Assembly (NCBI RefSeq): GCF_009866805.1
Contig: NZ_SIZW01000040.1
Coordinates: 1 to 64,000 of the forward strand
Source: Schauerella aestuarii
Lineage (GTDB): Bacteria; Pseudomonadota; Gammaproteobacteria; Burkholderiales; Burkholderiaceae_B
Direction: 5' to 3'
DNA: 64,000 nucleotides
This document shows, one piece after another, positions 30,325 to 39,391 of this stretch. The notes under the pieces are model-generated. The model was not told where the DNA came from and searched no databases. It saw nothing but the letters and a program-made list of their open reading frames with translations. Position numbers and translations under genes: made by a program. The stretch's first letter is position 1. Each line of letters begins with the position of its first letter.

Positions 30325-31047
30325 ATGTATCCCGTCGGACGTACCGAATTCGACCATGCCGTCATCATGGTGCGCGATCAGCTCGATACGCTGTCACCGC
30401 ACTACGAACGGCAGGGGTTTTCGCTGAGCGACGTGGCGGTGCACAACCTCGGGTCGTGCAACCGTTTGATCGCGCTCGAAAACCTGTATATCGAGCTGCT
30501 GGGCTGGCCCGCGGGCAAGCCGCCGGCACGCAAGGAAATCGCCGATTCGGCCTTCGGCCTGGAAGCCCTGGTGTTTCGTACGGCCGATGCGCAGGCGACG
30601 TTCGAGCGCTTGAGTGGCCTGGGGTTTGAGGTCAATCCGGTGCAGGAGCTGTCGCGCTCGATGGTCTATCAGGGCGAAACGGTCGAGGCCAAGTTTCAAA
30701 CGGTGCGGTTTGCCAAGCAGCCCATCCCTGGATTGCGGATGTATTTCTGCCGCCATCTGACGCCCGAGTATGTGTGGGTGCCTGAGCTGATGGCGCATGC
30801 CAACGGTGCACGCACCGCCACACGCATCGACGTGGCCGCCCCGGAAGCAGCCGCGACGGCGGCGTTGCTTGCACGCGTGGTCGATGTGCCTGCTCGTCAG
30901 GCCGAAGACCATTGGGAAATCGCCCTGGCGAATCTCACGCTGTCGATCCGTCCCGATGCCAGCCTGGATCAGCCGCGGCCGGCGTCGATCACGATCGAGA
31001 ATCGCGAAGGCATGCATTACCTTCTGGACGTCGGCACGCCCGACTGA
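30325..31047 (+). CDS. VOC (glyoxalase-like) family protein
   Basis: A 240-residue protein with the N-terminal pattern of a glyoxalase-like VOC domain: FDHAVIMVRDQLDTLSPHYERQGF, then FGLEALVFRTADAQATFERLSGLGFEV and a second half with SITIENREG. VOC proteins use a metal for isomerase, lyase or dioxygenase chemistry on small molecules; the substrate here is unknown. Start ATG has AAAGGAGA 7 nt upstream. It lies 13 nt after secA and may be co-transcribed with it. It converges with the MFS gene only 2 nt away. Confidence 0.8.
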   Translation: MYPVGRTEFDHAVIMVRDQLDTLSPHYERQGFSLSDVAVHNLGSCNRLIALENLYIELLGWPAGKPPARKEIADSAFGLEALVFRTADAQATFERLSGLGFEVNPVQELSRSMVYQGETVEAKFQTVRFAKQPIPGLRMYFCRHLTPEYVWVPELMAHANGARTATRIDVAAPEAAATAALLARVVDVPARQAEDHWEIALANLTLSIRPDASLDQPRPASITIENREGMHYLLDVGTPD

Positions 31048-31049
31048 CG

Positions 31050-32624
31050 CTATCCGCGCGTCTTGGCCGTCGGAGGTTGGTACGCAGCGCCGACGTAGCC
31101 GTCGCGATTCGGCCGCTTGGCCTTCATGCCCACGACCACCGCCGTAACGATGAGCAGGGCGGCCGAGGCGGCGAGCACCGCCAGGAAGCCGCGATCGAAC
31201 GCCTCTTTAGCGAGGGCAACCAGACCGTCGCCCTCCTGGCCCGCCATTTTTTCCGCCACGATCAGTGCCTCGTCCAGACTGTCGCGTGCGATCGCGGGGA
31301 TGGATCCGAGCGGCATGACGGCCATCGAAGCGGTGTAGATCGCAGACAGCAAACTGCCCATCACGGTGACACCGATGGCGCCGCCCAGCTCATAAGACAC
31401 CTCTTCGACCGATGCAGCCATGCCGGCTCGCTCGGGCGGCGCACTATGCATGATCGTGCTGGAGGCCGCTGTCATGGTGGCGCCGATACCGGCGCCCAGC
31501 ACGCTCAGCGCCGCCACTTGTGCCAGAACGGCTGCCTCGTAGAGCAACGCATAGGCGCCCATACCCAGACCGGACATGAGCAGTGCCCCGGACAGCAAGC
31601 GTTGGCTGCCGATGCGCGGCAGCAGATGGCCGGCGATGGGGCCGGCCACGAACGAGGCCAGCGGCAACGGCAAGATGAACAGGCCCGCCTGCAAGGGCGA
31701 CATGCCTTGCACCAGTTGTAGCCATTGACTGAATACGAGTTCCATCCCGATCAGTGTGGCGGCGGCGACCAGTGCCGCGGCAACGGCCGGTGTGAAGCCC
31801 GGCGTGCGGAAGATGCGGAAATCCAGCATGGGATCCTGGCGGGTACGCTGGCGGCGCACGAACAGCACCATGAACGCGACACCGAGCACGAACGCTGCTG
31901 CGGCGGCTTCCAATGACGGTTCGCGTTTGCCGAGCTCCTTGATCGCGTACGCCAGTCCGATCAGCCCCACCATCGCCTGCAACGATCCCAGCAGATCCCA
32001 ATGGCGGGCCGGATTGCCCGTGCTCGGCGGAATCAGCGTCACAGCGGCCATCAACGCCGCGATCACGATCGGCACGTTAATCAGGAAGACCGATCCCCAC
32101 CAGAAGTGCTCGAGCAGCAGGCCGCCCAGCACCGGGCCGAAGGCCGCGCCACCGGACGCGACGGCCGCCCAGATGCCGATGGCCATTGCGCGCTCGCGTT
32201 CGTCAAGAAAGGTGAGCCGGATAATGGACAAGGTGGCGGGCATCATCATGGCGGCACCCACGGCCAGCAAGGCGCGGGCGGCGATCAGAGACGCTGGACT
32301 CGGCGAGAAAGCCGCGCAGAGCGACGCGACGCCGAAAACCATCAGCCCGGAAATGAACAGCTTGCGATGCCCGAGCCGATCGCCCAGCGTGCCGGTGCCG
32401 AGCAGCAGACCGGAGACGACCAATGCATAGGCGTTTACTATCCACAGCTTTTGCGACGCGTTGGCATTGAGCGCATGCGTGAGCGTGGGCAGGGCCGTGT
32501 ACAGCACGGTCATGTCGATCACGATGAGAAACAATGCGCTCGAGATCACGGCCAAGATCAACCAGCGCTTGGGCGATTGGAGCGGCGTATGGGCGTTCGA
32601 ATAATGCACTTCCACGACCTTCAT
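31050..32624 (-). CDS. MFS drug efflux pump, DHA2 (SmvA/QacA-like)
   Basis: A 524-residue transporter of the 14-helix proton-antiport group. The start KRWLILAVISSALFLIVIDMTVLYTALP carries the DMTVLYTALP segment typical of SmvA/LfrA/QacA-type pumps. GDRLGHRKLFISGL is the MFS signature loop after helix 2, and FLINVPI marks motif C. Such pumps expel cationic biocides and dyes; the substrate here is inferred. A divergent TetR gene with a palindrome between the two suggests local repression. The frame open upstream to 32921 runs through the regulator and is not real. Confidence 0.88.
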   Translation of the reverse strand: MKVVEVHYSNAHTPLQSPKRWLILAVISSALFLIVIDMTVLYTALPTLTHALNANASQKLWIVNAYALVVSGLLLGTGTLGDRLGHRKLFISGLMVFGVASLCAAFSPSPASLIAARALLAVGAAMMMPATLSIIRLTFLDERERAMAIGIWAAVASGGAAFGPVLGGLLLEHFWWGSVFLINVPIVIAALMAAVTLIPPSTGNPARHWDLLGSLQAMVGLIGLAYAIKELGKREPSLEAAAAAFVLGVAFMVLFVRRQRTRQDPMLDFRIFRTPGFTPAVAAALVAAATLIGMELVFSQWLQLVQGMSPLQAGLFILPLPLASFVAGPIAGHLLPRIGSQRLLSGALLMSGLGMGAYALLYEAAVLAQVAALSVLGAGIGATMTAASSTIMHSAPPERAGMAASVEEVSYELGGAIGVTVMGSLLSAIYTASMAVMPLGSIPAIARDSLDEALIVAEKMAGQEGDGLVALAKEAFDRGFLAVLAASAALLIVTAVVVGMKAKRPNRDGYVGAAYQPPTAKTRG

Positions 32625-32630
32625 GATTAA

Positions 32631-32644
32631 AATACGATCGTATT
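32631..32644. promoter_or_regulatory. Palindromic operator between MFS pump and TetR genes
   Basis: AATACGATCGTATT is a perfect 14-bp palindrome with partly symmetric flanks (TA on each side one base out). It lies in the 36-bp gap between the divergent start codons, 7 nt from the MFS ATG. It is the obvious candidate site for the adjacent TetR-family repressor. Confidence 0.7.
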
Positions 32645-32660
32645 CTAAAGGAAAATCGAG

Positions 32661-33242
32661 ATGAGCAGGCAACCCGTGATCGATCGCAATGCCGTGCTGA
32701 ACGCGGTGGAAGTGCTGGTGCGCGAACAAGGCGTGGCCGGCCTGACGATCGGTGCGGTGGCGCGTGCCGCCGGGATCAGCAAGGGCGGTGTGCAGTCTGC
32801 ATTCGGCACCAAGGCGCAACTGGTGCAGGCGGTATTCGATCGCTGGACCGCGGATTACGACACGTCGGTGGCCGCGCTGGTGGGCCCTGCGCCTGGGCCG
32901 ATCGATGCCTTTGCAGGCCATGTGGAAACGACGCGAAGAATGGATGGGCCTGAGGCCGATCGCGCGGCCGGCTTGATGACCGCCATGCTGTCCACACCGG
33001 ATATCCGCACGCAGGTGAGCGCGTGGTACCGCAGTCTATTGGACCGTGCAGACCCCGACACGCCGGAGGGTCGCCAGGCCAGACTTGCGTTTCTGGCGAC
33101 CGAAGGCGCGTTTTTGTTGCGATCGTTCGGGATCTTGCAGATGAGCGAAGCCGAGTGGACGTCGATGTTCGAGGATATCGGGCGGCTCATGCCGCAAGGG
33201 GAGAATCCGAAAAGGGTTGCGCCGAACGCGGGCGCGACCTAG
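32661..33242 (+). CDS. TetR-family transcriptional regulator
   Basis: A 193-residue regulator. Residues about 8-55 form the TetR DNA-binding domain (LNAVEVLVREQGVAGLTIGAVARAAGISKGGVQSAFGTKAQLVQAV) with the helix-turn-helix at AVARAAGISKGGVQSAF. The C-terminal part is a ligand-binding helical domain. The divergent pump suggests a SmvR/SmvA-like pair. ATG is preceded by AAAGGAAAA. Its stop overlaps the convergent Nudix gene by 4 nt (shared CTAG). Confidence 0.88.
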   Translation: MSRQPVIDRNAVLNAVEVLVREQGVAGLTIGAVARAAGISKGGVQSAFGTKAQLVQAVFDRWTADYDTSVAALVGPAPGPIDAFAGHVETTRRMDGPEADRAAGLMTAMLSTPDIRTQVSAWYRSLLDRADPDTPEGRQARLAFLATEGAFLLRSFGILQMSEAEWTSMFEDIGRLMPQGENPKRVAPNAGAT

Positions 33243-34309
33243 ATGAACCCGCGAATCCCGGCCACGCCGTGGGCGCCATACGACTGCGCCGTCGTCAGCG
33301 TATCGGCCGACTGCCCCCCCAACGCAAACACCGGAAGCCCGGCATCGGCCAGCATGGCCGCAAATCCGGCCCAGCCGCAACCGGGTTCGCCGGGGTGAGA
33401 CGCGGTAGGCAACACGGGGCTCAGCACTGCGAAATCCGCTTCCAGGCGCCGCGCCTGCGCGATCTCGGCGGCCGAGTGTGCCGATACGCCCAGCAACGCG
33501 TGATCTGCAAGCGCTGGCCGCGCAGCGAGGGCTTGAGCATCCTGCGCGCGTAGGTGCACGCCGTCGGCACGGTTCCACCACGGTTGCGGATGCACGCTGT
33601 TGACGAGCACCCGGGCACCGGCCGCGTGGCAGCGCGCCACAACGCGCTCCAGCGCCGCCAGGCAGCTTGCGCTGTCTGCACCGTCGTCCCACTGAGGCTC
33701 GCGCCACTGCAGCAGCTTGAGGCCGCCGGCGAGCGCGCGATCCAGGCGTTCGAGGTAGGCGTCCATCCGGTCGGCACCGCCGATGGCGGTAATCGCATAG
33801 GTGTCCGGCAAGCGCAGCCAGCGCAAGGGCGGGTACGTCGCGGGCAGCACATCACCCAATGTGGGCGCGTCGGCCGCATGCACCCATTGCAGATCCTGGT
33901 TTTCCAGGCCGCGCGGCTCGCCCGTCCAGCCCGTTACGCGGCAAAACGCCAGGCGCACGGTGGTGGTGGGATACGTGTGCACGTAGGTGACCCACGGCGT
34001 GGCGGCAGTGACGCTGATGCCGAGCTCTTCATGCAGTTCGCGGGCCAGCGCTTCCAGCACGGTTTCGCCGGGCTCGAGCTTGCCACCCGGCAATTCCCAC
34101 CACCCCGACCACGGCTTGCCTTCCGGCCGCTGCCCGAGCAGCACGCGGCCGTCGTGACCGACGAGCACGCCGACGGCGACGTCCGTGATCTTGCGCTCGG
34201 CGGTGTCGCTGCCTGCAGGTCGTGTCGGCTGGCTATCGTTTGCGGCACCGTTCGAGGCATCGTTTGTGCCGTCGGTCGCACGCGCCGTCGCTTGCTTCGG
34301 CTCAGACAT
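33239..34309 (-). CDS. Nudix hydrolase fused to a ThiE-like domain
   Basis: A 356-residue two-domain protein. After a low-complexity leader (residues 1-38), a MutT-type Nudix domain carries a complete Nudix box from G76 to I98 (GX5EX7RELHEELGI). From about residue 185 a thiamine-phosphate-synthase-like barrel follows (LLQWREPQW, DGVHLRAQD, LGVSAHSAAEIAQA, LSPVLPTASHPG). This domain order is known in proteobacteria. The Nudix part probably sanitises oxidised nucleotides, while the role of the ThiE part is unclear. A separate standard ThiE lies at 55032-55706. Start ATG overlaps the DUF815 gene by 8 nt. I prefer it to the in-frame start 8 codons upstream. Confidence 0.9.
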   Translation of the reverse strand: MSEPKQATARATDGTNDASNGAANDSQPTRPAGSDTAERKITDVAVGVLVGHDGRVLLGQRPEGKPWSGWWELPGGKLEPGETVLEALARELHEELGISVTAATPWVTYVHTYPTTTVRLAFCRVTGWTGEPRGLENQDLQWVHAADAPTLGDVLPATYPPLRWLRLPDTYAITAIGGADRMDAYLERLDRALAGGLKLLQWREPQWDDGADSASCLAALERVVARCHAAGARVLVNSVHPQPWWNRADGVHLRAQDAQALAARPALADHALLGVSAHSAAEIAQARRLEADFAVLSPVLPTASHPGEPGCGWAGFAAMLADAGLPVFALGGQSADTLTTAQSYGAHGVAGIRGFI

Positions 34310-35168
34310 ACCGTGCCGACCAGTCGCGCGCAAACTGATGTGCCACGCGGCCCGAGCGTGAGCCGCGTTCCAGCGCCCACTGCAGCGCCTCGGTGCGCGA
34401 CTCGGCGATATGGGCCTCGGGACATCCCAGCGTACGCAGCCAGTGGTGCACGATATCCAGATAGTCGTCCTGCTTGAACGGGTAGAACGAGAGCCAGATG
34501 CCGAAGCGCTCGGACAACGAAATTTTTTCCTCGACGGTTTCGCCGGGATGAATTTCGCCGTCGCTTTGATGCTTGGCCTGGAGGTTTTCGCTCATGTACT
34601 CGGGCATCAGATGCCGGCGATTGGAGGTCGCATAAATGAGCACGTTATCGCCCGAGGCCGAGACGGAACCGTCGAGAACGGACTTGAGCGCCTTGTACCC
34701 CGCTTCACCCTCTTCGAACGACAGATCGTCGCAGAACACGACGTAGCGTTCGGGACGCCCAGCCACCATCTCGACGATATCGGCCAGATCGCCCAGATCG
34801 CTTTTGTCGACTTCGATCAAGCGCAGCCCTTCGGCACCGTATTGCGCGAGCATGGCTTTGACCAACGAGCTTTTGCCGGTACCGCGCGCACCCGTCATCA
34901 GCACGTTGTTGGCCGGTTTGCCGCGCAGGAACTGGCGCGTGTTGCGTTCGATGATGTCTTTCTGGCGGCCGATGTGCTGCAGGTCGTCGGGCGCGATGCG
35001 GGCCACATGCCGCACGGCATCGAGCCAACCGCGTGCGCCGCGCTTGCGCCACCGGAAGGCATGCGCCGTCCAGTCGATATCGGGCGGCGCCGGGGGCAGA
35101 TAGGCTTCGAGCTGCGCCAGCACGCGCATTGCGCGCGCGGTCAGCGCGGTCAGGTCGATGTCGGACAC
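34302..35168 (-). CDS. DUF815-family AAA+ ATPase
   Basis: A 288-residue ATPase of the DUF815 family. Walker A is GARGTGKS at residues 93-100 and the Walker B region is RYVVFCDDLSFEEGE near 140-155. A sensor-like YATSNRRHLMPE and the family-typical SERFGIWLSFYPFKQDDYL follow. The cellular role is not established. The GTG start at 35166-35168 has GGAG 8 nt upstream. It lies in an operon with argJ (18-nt gap) and the Nudix-ThiE gene. Confidence 0.9.
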   Translation of the reverse strand: MSDIDLTALTARAMRVLAQLEAYLPPAPPDIDWTAHAFRWRKRGARGWLDAVRHVARIAPDDLQHIGRQKDIIERNTRQFLRGKPANNVLMTGARGTGKSSLVKAMLAQYGAEGLRLIEVDKSDLGDLADIVEMVAGRPERYVVFCDDLSFEEGEAGYKALKSVLDGSVSASGDNVLIYATSNRRHLMPEYMSENLQAKHQSDGEIHPGETVEEKISLSERFGIWLSFYPFKQDDYLDIVHHWLRTLGCPEAHIAESRTEALQWALERGSRSGRVAHQFARDWSARYV

Positions 35169-35186
35169 GTCTTACTCCGGATGCGC

Positions 35187-36413
35187 TTACGAGCGATAGT
35201 CGGCGTTGATGGTGACGTACTCGTGCGAGAAGTCGCAGGTGTAGACGGTATCGGCGACCGTGCCGCGACCAAGCGCGATGCGAACCAGGATCTCGGCCTG
35301 CTTCATCACGCGCTGGCCATCGACTTCCTGGTAGTCGGGATTGCGCCCGCCATCGCACGCGACCAGCACGTCGTCGAGCCACAGGCGCAGGCCGTTGACG
35401 TCGAGATCGTCGATGCCGGCATAGCCGATCGCAGCCAGGATGCGGCCGAGATTGGGATCCGACGCGAAGAAGGCCGTCTTGACCAACGGCGAGTGCGCCA
35501 CGGCATACGCCACCTTGAGGGCTTCCTCGGTGGTGCCGGCTTCTTCGACCTGAATGGTCATGAATTTGGTGGCGCCTTCGGCATCACGCACGATCTTTTG
35601 CGCGAGTTCGCGGGCGGCGTCTGCAAACGCGTCGCGCAGCACGGCATAGTTGGCGTCGGACTCCGAGTCGATCTGCAGACCGGATTTGCCGGTGGCCATC
35701 ACGATGAAGGAATCGTTGGTGGAGGTGTCGCCGTCGACCGTGATGCGATTGAACGACACGTTGGCCAGATCGCGGGCCAGGCGAGCGAGTACGGGTTGGG
35801 CAATGCCTGCATCCGTACCCAGAAAGCCCAGCATCGTGGCCATGTTGGGACGGATCATGCCGGCGCCTTTGCTCACGCCGGTGAACGTGACCGTACGGCC
35901 GCCGATCTCGACGCGCCGCGACACCACCTTGGGCAGGGTGTCCGTCGTCATGATGCCGTGGGCCGCTTCCATCCAGTTGTTGGGACCGAAGGCGGCGATC
36001 GCGCGGGGCAGGCCGGCGGTGAGACGGTCGACCGGCAGCGGTTCGAGAATCACGCCAGTGGAAAATGGGAGGATCTGTGCGGGCGGCACGCCCAGCAGGT
36101 CGCCCAGGGCGGCGCAGGTGGCGTTGGCAGCGTCCAGGCCCGATTGGCCCGTGCCGGCATTGGCATTGCCGGTGTTGATGACGAGGGCGCTGATCGGGCC
36201 GCCGGCGGCCAGATGGGCTTCGCAGATCTGCACGGGCGCGGCGCGGAAGCGATTGAGCGTAAACACGCCGGCCACCGTGGTGCCGGGCGCCAAGCGAAAC
36301 ACCGTCAGATCGCGGCGGTTGGCTTTACGGATGCCGGCTTCGGCGACGCCGATCTCGATACCCTCGACGGGGAAGATGTCGGCAGCTTGCGGGATGTGAA
36401 GATTGACGGCCAT
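35187..36413 (-). CDS. argJ: Bifunctional ornithine/glutamate acetyltransferase ArgJ
   Basis: A 408-residue enzyme of the cyclic arginine pathway that moves the acetyl group from N-acetylornithine to glutamate. It is made as one chain and cleaves itself. The cleavage motif [21 protein letters not shown] is present, so the break is expected between A192 and T193, which becomes the nucleophile of the beta chain. Start ATG has a strong GGAGG site 5 nt upstream. First gene of the operon argJ-DUF815-Nudix/ThiE. Confidence 0.96.
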   Translation of the reverse strand: MAVNLHIPQAADIFPVEGIEIGVAEAGIRKANRRDLTVFRLAPGTTVAGVFTLNRFRAAPVQICEAHLAAGGPISALVINTGNANAGTGQSGLDAANATCAALGDLLGVPPAQILPFSTGVILEPLPVDRLTAGLPRAIAAFGPNNWMEAAHGIMTTDTLPKVVSRRVEIGGRTVTFTGVSKGAGMIRPNMATMLGFLGTDAGIAQPVLARLARDLANVSFNRITVDGDTSTNDSFIVMATGKSGLQIDSESDANYAVLRDAFADAARELAQKIVRDAEGATKFMTIQVEEAGTTEEALKVAYAVAHSPLVKTAFFASDPNLGRILAAIGYAGIDDLDVNGLRLWLDDVLVACDGGRNPDYQEVDGQRVMKQAEILVRIALGRGTVADTVYTCDFSHEYVTINADYRS

Positions 36414-36479
36414 GCGCCCTCCAGGAAGAACATAGCCTTTTATTATCCCACCGTTAACCGTGTCGCGTGATGACGGCGT

Positions 36480-36968
36480 TCAGGCTTTGTCGTGGCGGTC
36501 GGCGACCACATGCAGCTTGAGCTCGCCAAGCACCTTGAAAAGCGCATCGCGGCTGCTTTCGGGCAGCGCGCCAAACATATTCTTGATCCACGTTTCATGC
36601 GCGCGCGCCATCTTGGCGAATGATTTTCGGCCCAGCGGGGTGAGCTGGATCAACGAGCTGCGGCGATCGGTTTCGATTTTCGTGCGCACCACCAACCCCT
36701 CTTTTTCGAGCTGATCGGTGATGCCGGTGATATTGCCGTTGGTGACCATCATGTGGCGCGACAGTTCGCCCATGCGCATGCCCGCGGGCGCGCGCTGCAG
36801 TTGCGCCATCAGGTCGAAGCGCGGCAGTGTGGTGTCGAACTCGTTGCGCAGGCGGCTGCGGACATCGCTTTCGATGAGGTTGCAGCACGTGAGCAGGCGC
36901 AGCCAGACGCGCAGATCCTGGTGGTCGTCGGGGGCGGCTCGGCTTTCGAGGTCGGGCATCGGAATCAT
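36480..36968 (-). CDS. MarR-family transcriptional regulator
   Basis: A 162-residue regulator with a winged helix at about residues 45-110 (RFDLMAQLQRAPAGMRMGELSRHMMVTNGNITGITDQLEKEGLVVRTK, wing DRRSSLIQLTPLGRK). MarR proteins often repress aromatic-compound operons and release DNA on binding the compound or its CoA ester. It follows the hydrolase gene by 10 nt, so the two are probably co-transcribed. The island beyond carries two matching operator-like sites (38005-38024 and 45729-45748), which I infer to be its targets. An inner ATG three codons later is an alternative start. Confidence 0.88.
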   Translation of the reverse strand: MIPMPDLESRAAPDDHQDLRVWLRLLTCCNLIESDVRSRLRNEFDTTLPRFDLMAQLQRAPAGMRMGELSRHMMVTNGNITGITDQLEKEGLVVRTKIETDRRSSLIQLTPLGRKSFAKMARAHETWIKNMFGALPESSRDALFKVLGELKLHVVADRHDKA

Positions 36969-36978
36969 GGCGAAACCT

Positions 36979-37872
36979 TCAGGCGGGGGCAGGGGAGGAT
37001 GCGGGCGGCAGGCCCATCTGGTCGAAGATCGCCCGTGTGAGCGGCTCGGCGGGATCGTTCAGCGCCAGCACGATATCGAAGTGGTTGGTATGCGGCATGG
37101 GCACATCGCGACCTTCGAAGCCGCGTTGCTGCCAGGCCGTCAGATAGTCGCGGCTTTGTCGCTTGAACTCGTCGGTTTCGTTGCCGCCGTAGCTCACGAT
37201 CAGCGGGCAACCGTGCGCAGGCAGATGATCGATCGGGCTATTGCGGATCGCGTCGTCTTCCGATAATTGCATCCATTCGTTGATGTGCGTGTGCGGCAGA
37301 GGGCGCAGATCGAAGAGCCCGGAGAGCGGTGCGGCGCCGCGCACCACATCGGTGGGCACGCCGTAATCCGCCTGCCAGCCTGCGGCCAGCAACATGCCGG
37401 TGAGATGGCCGCCGGCCGACGTGCCGCAGACATGGATGCGCGCAGGGTCGCCGCCGTATTGGGCGATATGGGTATGCACCCAGGCCAGCGCGCGGCGGGT
37501 CTGATCGACGATGCGGTCGAGCGTCACGGCCGGCGCGAGCGAATAGTTGAGCGAGACCACCACGGCGCCGGCGGCCGTGAACGCCGGTGCCATGCCGCTC
37601 GATTCGTTCTTGCTCAGCAGACGCCAGTAGCCGCCATGGATGAAGAAGAACACCGGCGCGCCATGCGCTGCGCCGGCCGGGCGAAAGATGTCCAGCACTT
37701 CATCAGGATGATCGCCGTAGGCCACATCCGTATCGCAGACGAGCGTAGCCCGCGCGTGCGCGCTCTGGGTTTCGTATTGCTTGAGAATGGGCCAGATATC
37801 CGGTACCGTTGCCCGCGCGTTGTATTGCACGTCCAGGCCGGCCTGATCGTAATCGCGATAAAGAGAGGTCAT
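36979..37872 (-). CDS. Alpha/beta hydrolase, arylformamidase-like
   Basis: A 297-residue alpha/beta hydrolase. The oxyanion motif HGGYW is at residues 79-83, the nucleophile elbow GTSAGG at 150-155 (S152), and a late HTNHFD holds the probable catalytic histidine. HGGYW with this layout is seen in kynurenine formamidase (AFMID) and related esterases. Next to 2-aminobenzoate-type catabolic genes, a role in removing a formyl or acyl group from N-formylkynurenine or an N-acylanthranilate is plausible, but this is inference. It is divergent from the ABC importer and leads the MarR gene. Confidence 0.82.
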   Translation of the reverse strand: MTSLYRDYDQAGLDVQYNARATVPDIWPILKQYETQSAHARATLVCDTDVAYGDHPDEVLDIFRPAGAAHGAPVFFFIHGGYWRLLSKNESSGMAPAFTAAGAVVVSLNYSLAPAVTLDRIVDQTRRALAWVHTHIAQYGGDPARIHVCGTSAGGHLTGMLLAAGWQADYGVPTDVVRGAAPLSGLFDLRPLPHTHINEWMQLSEDDAIRNSPIDHLPAHGCPLIVSYGGNETDEFKRQSRDYLTAWQQRGFEGRDVPMPHTNHFDIVLALNDPAEPLTRAIFDQMGLPPASSPAPA

Positions 37873-37992
37873 GAACCGTCCGTCGCATGAGCGATGTTGA
37901 TAATAAAAAAACCGCGGCATGATCGATGATTTGCCGTGTCGAAACCGACGCCCAACGGCCCGCAGAGCAAGCATGGGTATAAACCCTAGACT

Positions 37993-38024
37993 TGTTTTGC
38001 CGATTACTTTAAACCTAAACTATG
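37993..38024 (+). promoter_or_regulatory. Importer promoter with MarR operator-like site
   Basis: TTGTTT (37993-37998) and TAAACT (38017-38022) with an 18-bp spacer form a candidate promoter for the importer operon. The 20-mer TTACTTTAAACCTAAACTAT (38005-38024) covers the -10 element. Its right half, CCTAAACTAT, is shared exactly with the site ahead of the catabolic operon at 45729-45748. The divergent hydrolase-MarR operon starts from the same 254-bp gap. Confidence 0.6.
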
Positions 38025-38126
38025 CAGCATGCCAGCACCGTGTGATCGCACGTGGTTCGGCCGGTTTTCCACATCGCTTTTCTCGTCATTGCCTCACAGG
38101 GCGCGTCGCCGCGCAAGGAGCTTCAC

Positions 38127-39290
38127 ATGCGTTTCACGATGTCAGTACTGGCCGCCGCACTGTTGGTGCCGAGCTTGACCGTCGCCCAAACCATCAAGGT
38201 CGGCATCGCCAACGATATCTCGGGTCCGTTCTCGGCCCTGGGTGCTGAAGCCCGTGACGGCTTCAACCTCGCGATCAAGCAACTGGGCGGCAAGCTCGGC
38301 GGTCAACCCGCCGAATTCATCCAGACCGACATGGCCGGCAATCCGGATCAGGCGCGTCAACTGGTCTCGCGTTATCTGCAACGCGACAAAATCGATTTCT
38401 TTACCGGCCCCATTGGGTCGAACGTGGCACTGGCAGTGGGGCCGTCCCTCTTCGCTGCCAAGGTGCCGTATCTCTCGAACAACCCCGGACCCAGCCAATA
38501 CGCCGGTGCGCAATGCAACGCATACTGGTTCGGCACGTCGTATCAGAACGACGCCTTCCACACGGCCGCCGGCAAGATGGCCAAGGATCGCGGCTTCAAG
38601 AATATGTTCATCCTGGCGCCCGATTATCCGGCCGGCAAGGATGCCCTCACGGGCTTCAAGCGCGGATACGAAGTGGCCGTGTCGCAAGAGCTCTACTCCA
38701 AGCTCGGCCAGATCGACTACGCCGCCGAGATCGCGCAGATCCGCGCCGCCAAGCCCGACGCGCTCTACATCTTCCTGCCGGGCGGCATGGGCATCAATTT
38801 CATCAAGCAATTCAACGCAGCCGGTCTGGCGCAGTCGATCAAGTTGATCGGCCCGGGCTTCTCGGCCGATGAAGATGTGATTCAAGCCGTGGGCGAGCCC
38901 ATGCTGGGCATGGTCAATACGGCAGAGTGGGCGCACGATCTGGATGTGCCGGCCAACAAGGCATTCGTGGCGGCGTTTCGCAAGGAATATAACAACCGCT
39001 ATCCGTCGGTGTACGCCGCGCAAGCCTTCGACGTGATCATGTCCATGGATGCCGCCGTCAAGCAGGCCGGCGGCAAGGCGAGCGATCGCGAAGCCATTCT
39101 GACCGCCCTGAAGAAAGCCGACTTCCCGTCGGTGCGCGGCAAGTTCGCCTACGGCAAGAACAACTATCCGATCCAGGCGTATTACGTTCGCACCATCGTC
39201 AAGGATGCCGACGGCCGCGTGACCAACAAGCTCGACGGCAAGGTGTTCGAGAGCTATCAGGACGTGTACGTCGACGAGTGCAAGCTCTGA
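38127..39290 (+). CDS. ABC importer substrate-binding protein (HAAT family)
   Basis: A 387-residue periplasmic binding protein of the branched-chain-amino-acid-like class. A signal peptide (MRFTMSVLAAALLVPSLTVAQ) is followed by TIKVGIANDISGPFSALG, the standard start of LivJ-type receptors. Relatives in catabolic clusters bind aromatic acids. Linked to the CoA-dependent aromatic operon, uptake of 2-aminobenzoate or a similar acid is likely but unproven. ATG 38127 has AAGGAG 6 nt upstream; the longer open frame has no such support. First of five importer genes. Confidence 0.9.
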   Translation: MRFTMSVLAAALLVPSLTVAQTIKVGIANDISGPFSALGAEARDGFNLAIKQLGGKLGGQPAEFIQTDMAGNPDQARQLVSRYLQRDKIDFFTGPIGSNVALAVGPSLFAAKVPYLSNNPGPSQYAGAQCNAYWFGTSYQNDAFHTAAGKMAKDRGFKNMFILAPDYPAGKDALTGFKRGYEVAVSQELYSKLGQIDYAAEIAQIRAAKPDALYIFLPGGMGINFIKQFNAAGLAQSIKLIGPGFSADEDVIQAVGEPMLGMVNTAEWAHDLDVPANKAFVAAFRKEYNNRYPSVYAAQAFDVIMSMDAAVKQAGGKASDREAILTALKKADFPSVRGKFAYGKNNYPIQAYYVRTIVKDADGRVTNKLDGKVFESYQDVYVDECKL

Positions 39291-39391
39291 AGCCGTCCGG
39301 GCGCGGGCGGTAATACCGCGCGCGCCGCTTTTCATCCATAAACGATGCATGCCGTTCCGCTCGCCGGGGCGGTGGCCACGGGGAAATCGTT

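Noticed and set aside
27516-30368. A 950-codon open frame on the minus strand across secA
   Set aside because: It lies fully antisense to secA, resembles no protein family and is explained by codon bias in high-GC DNA. The same holds for long antisense frames at 10537-13647, 8888-10609, 44113-45648 and 45807-48242.
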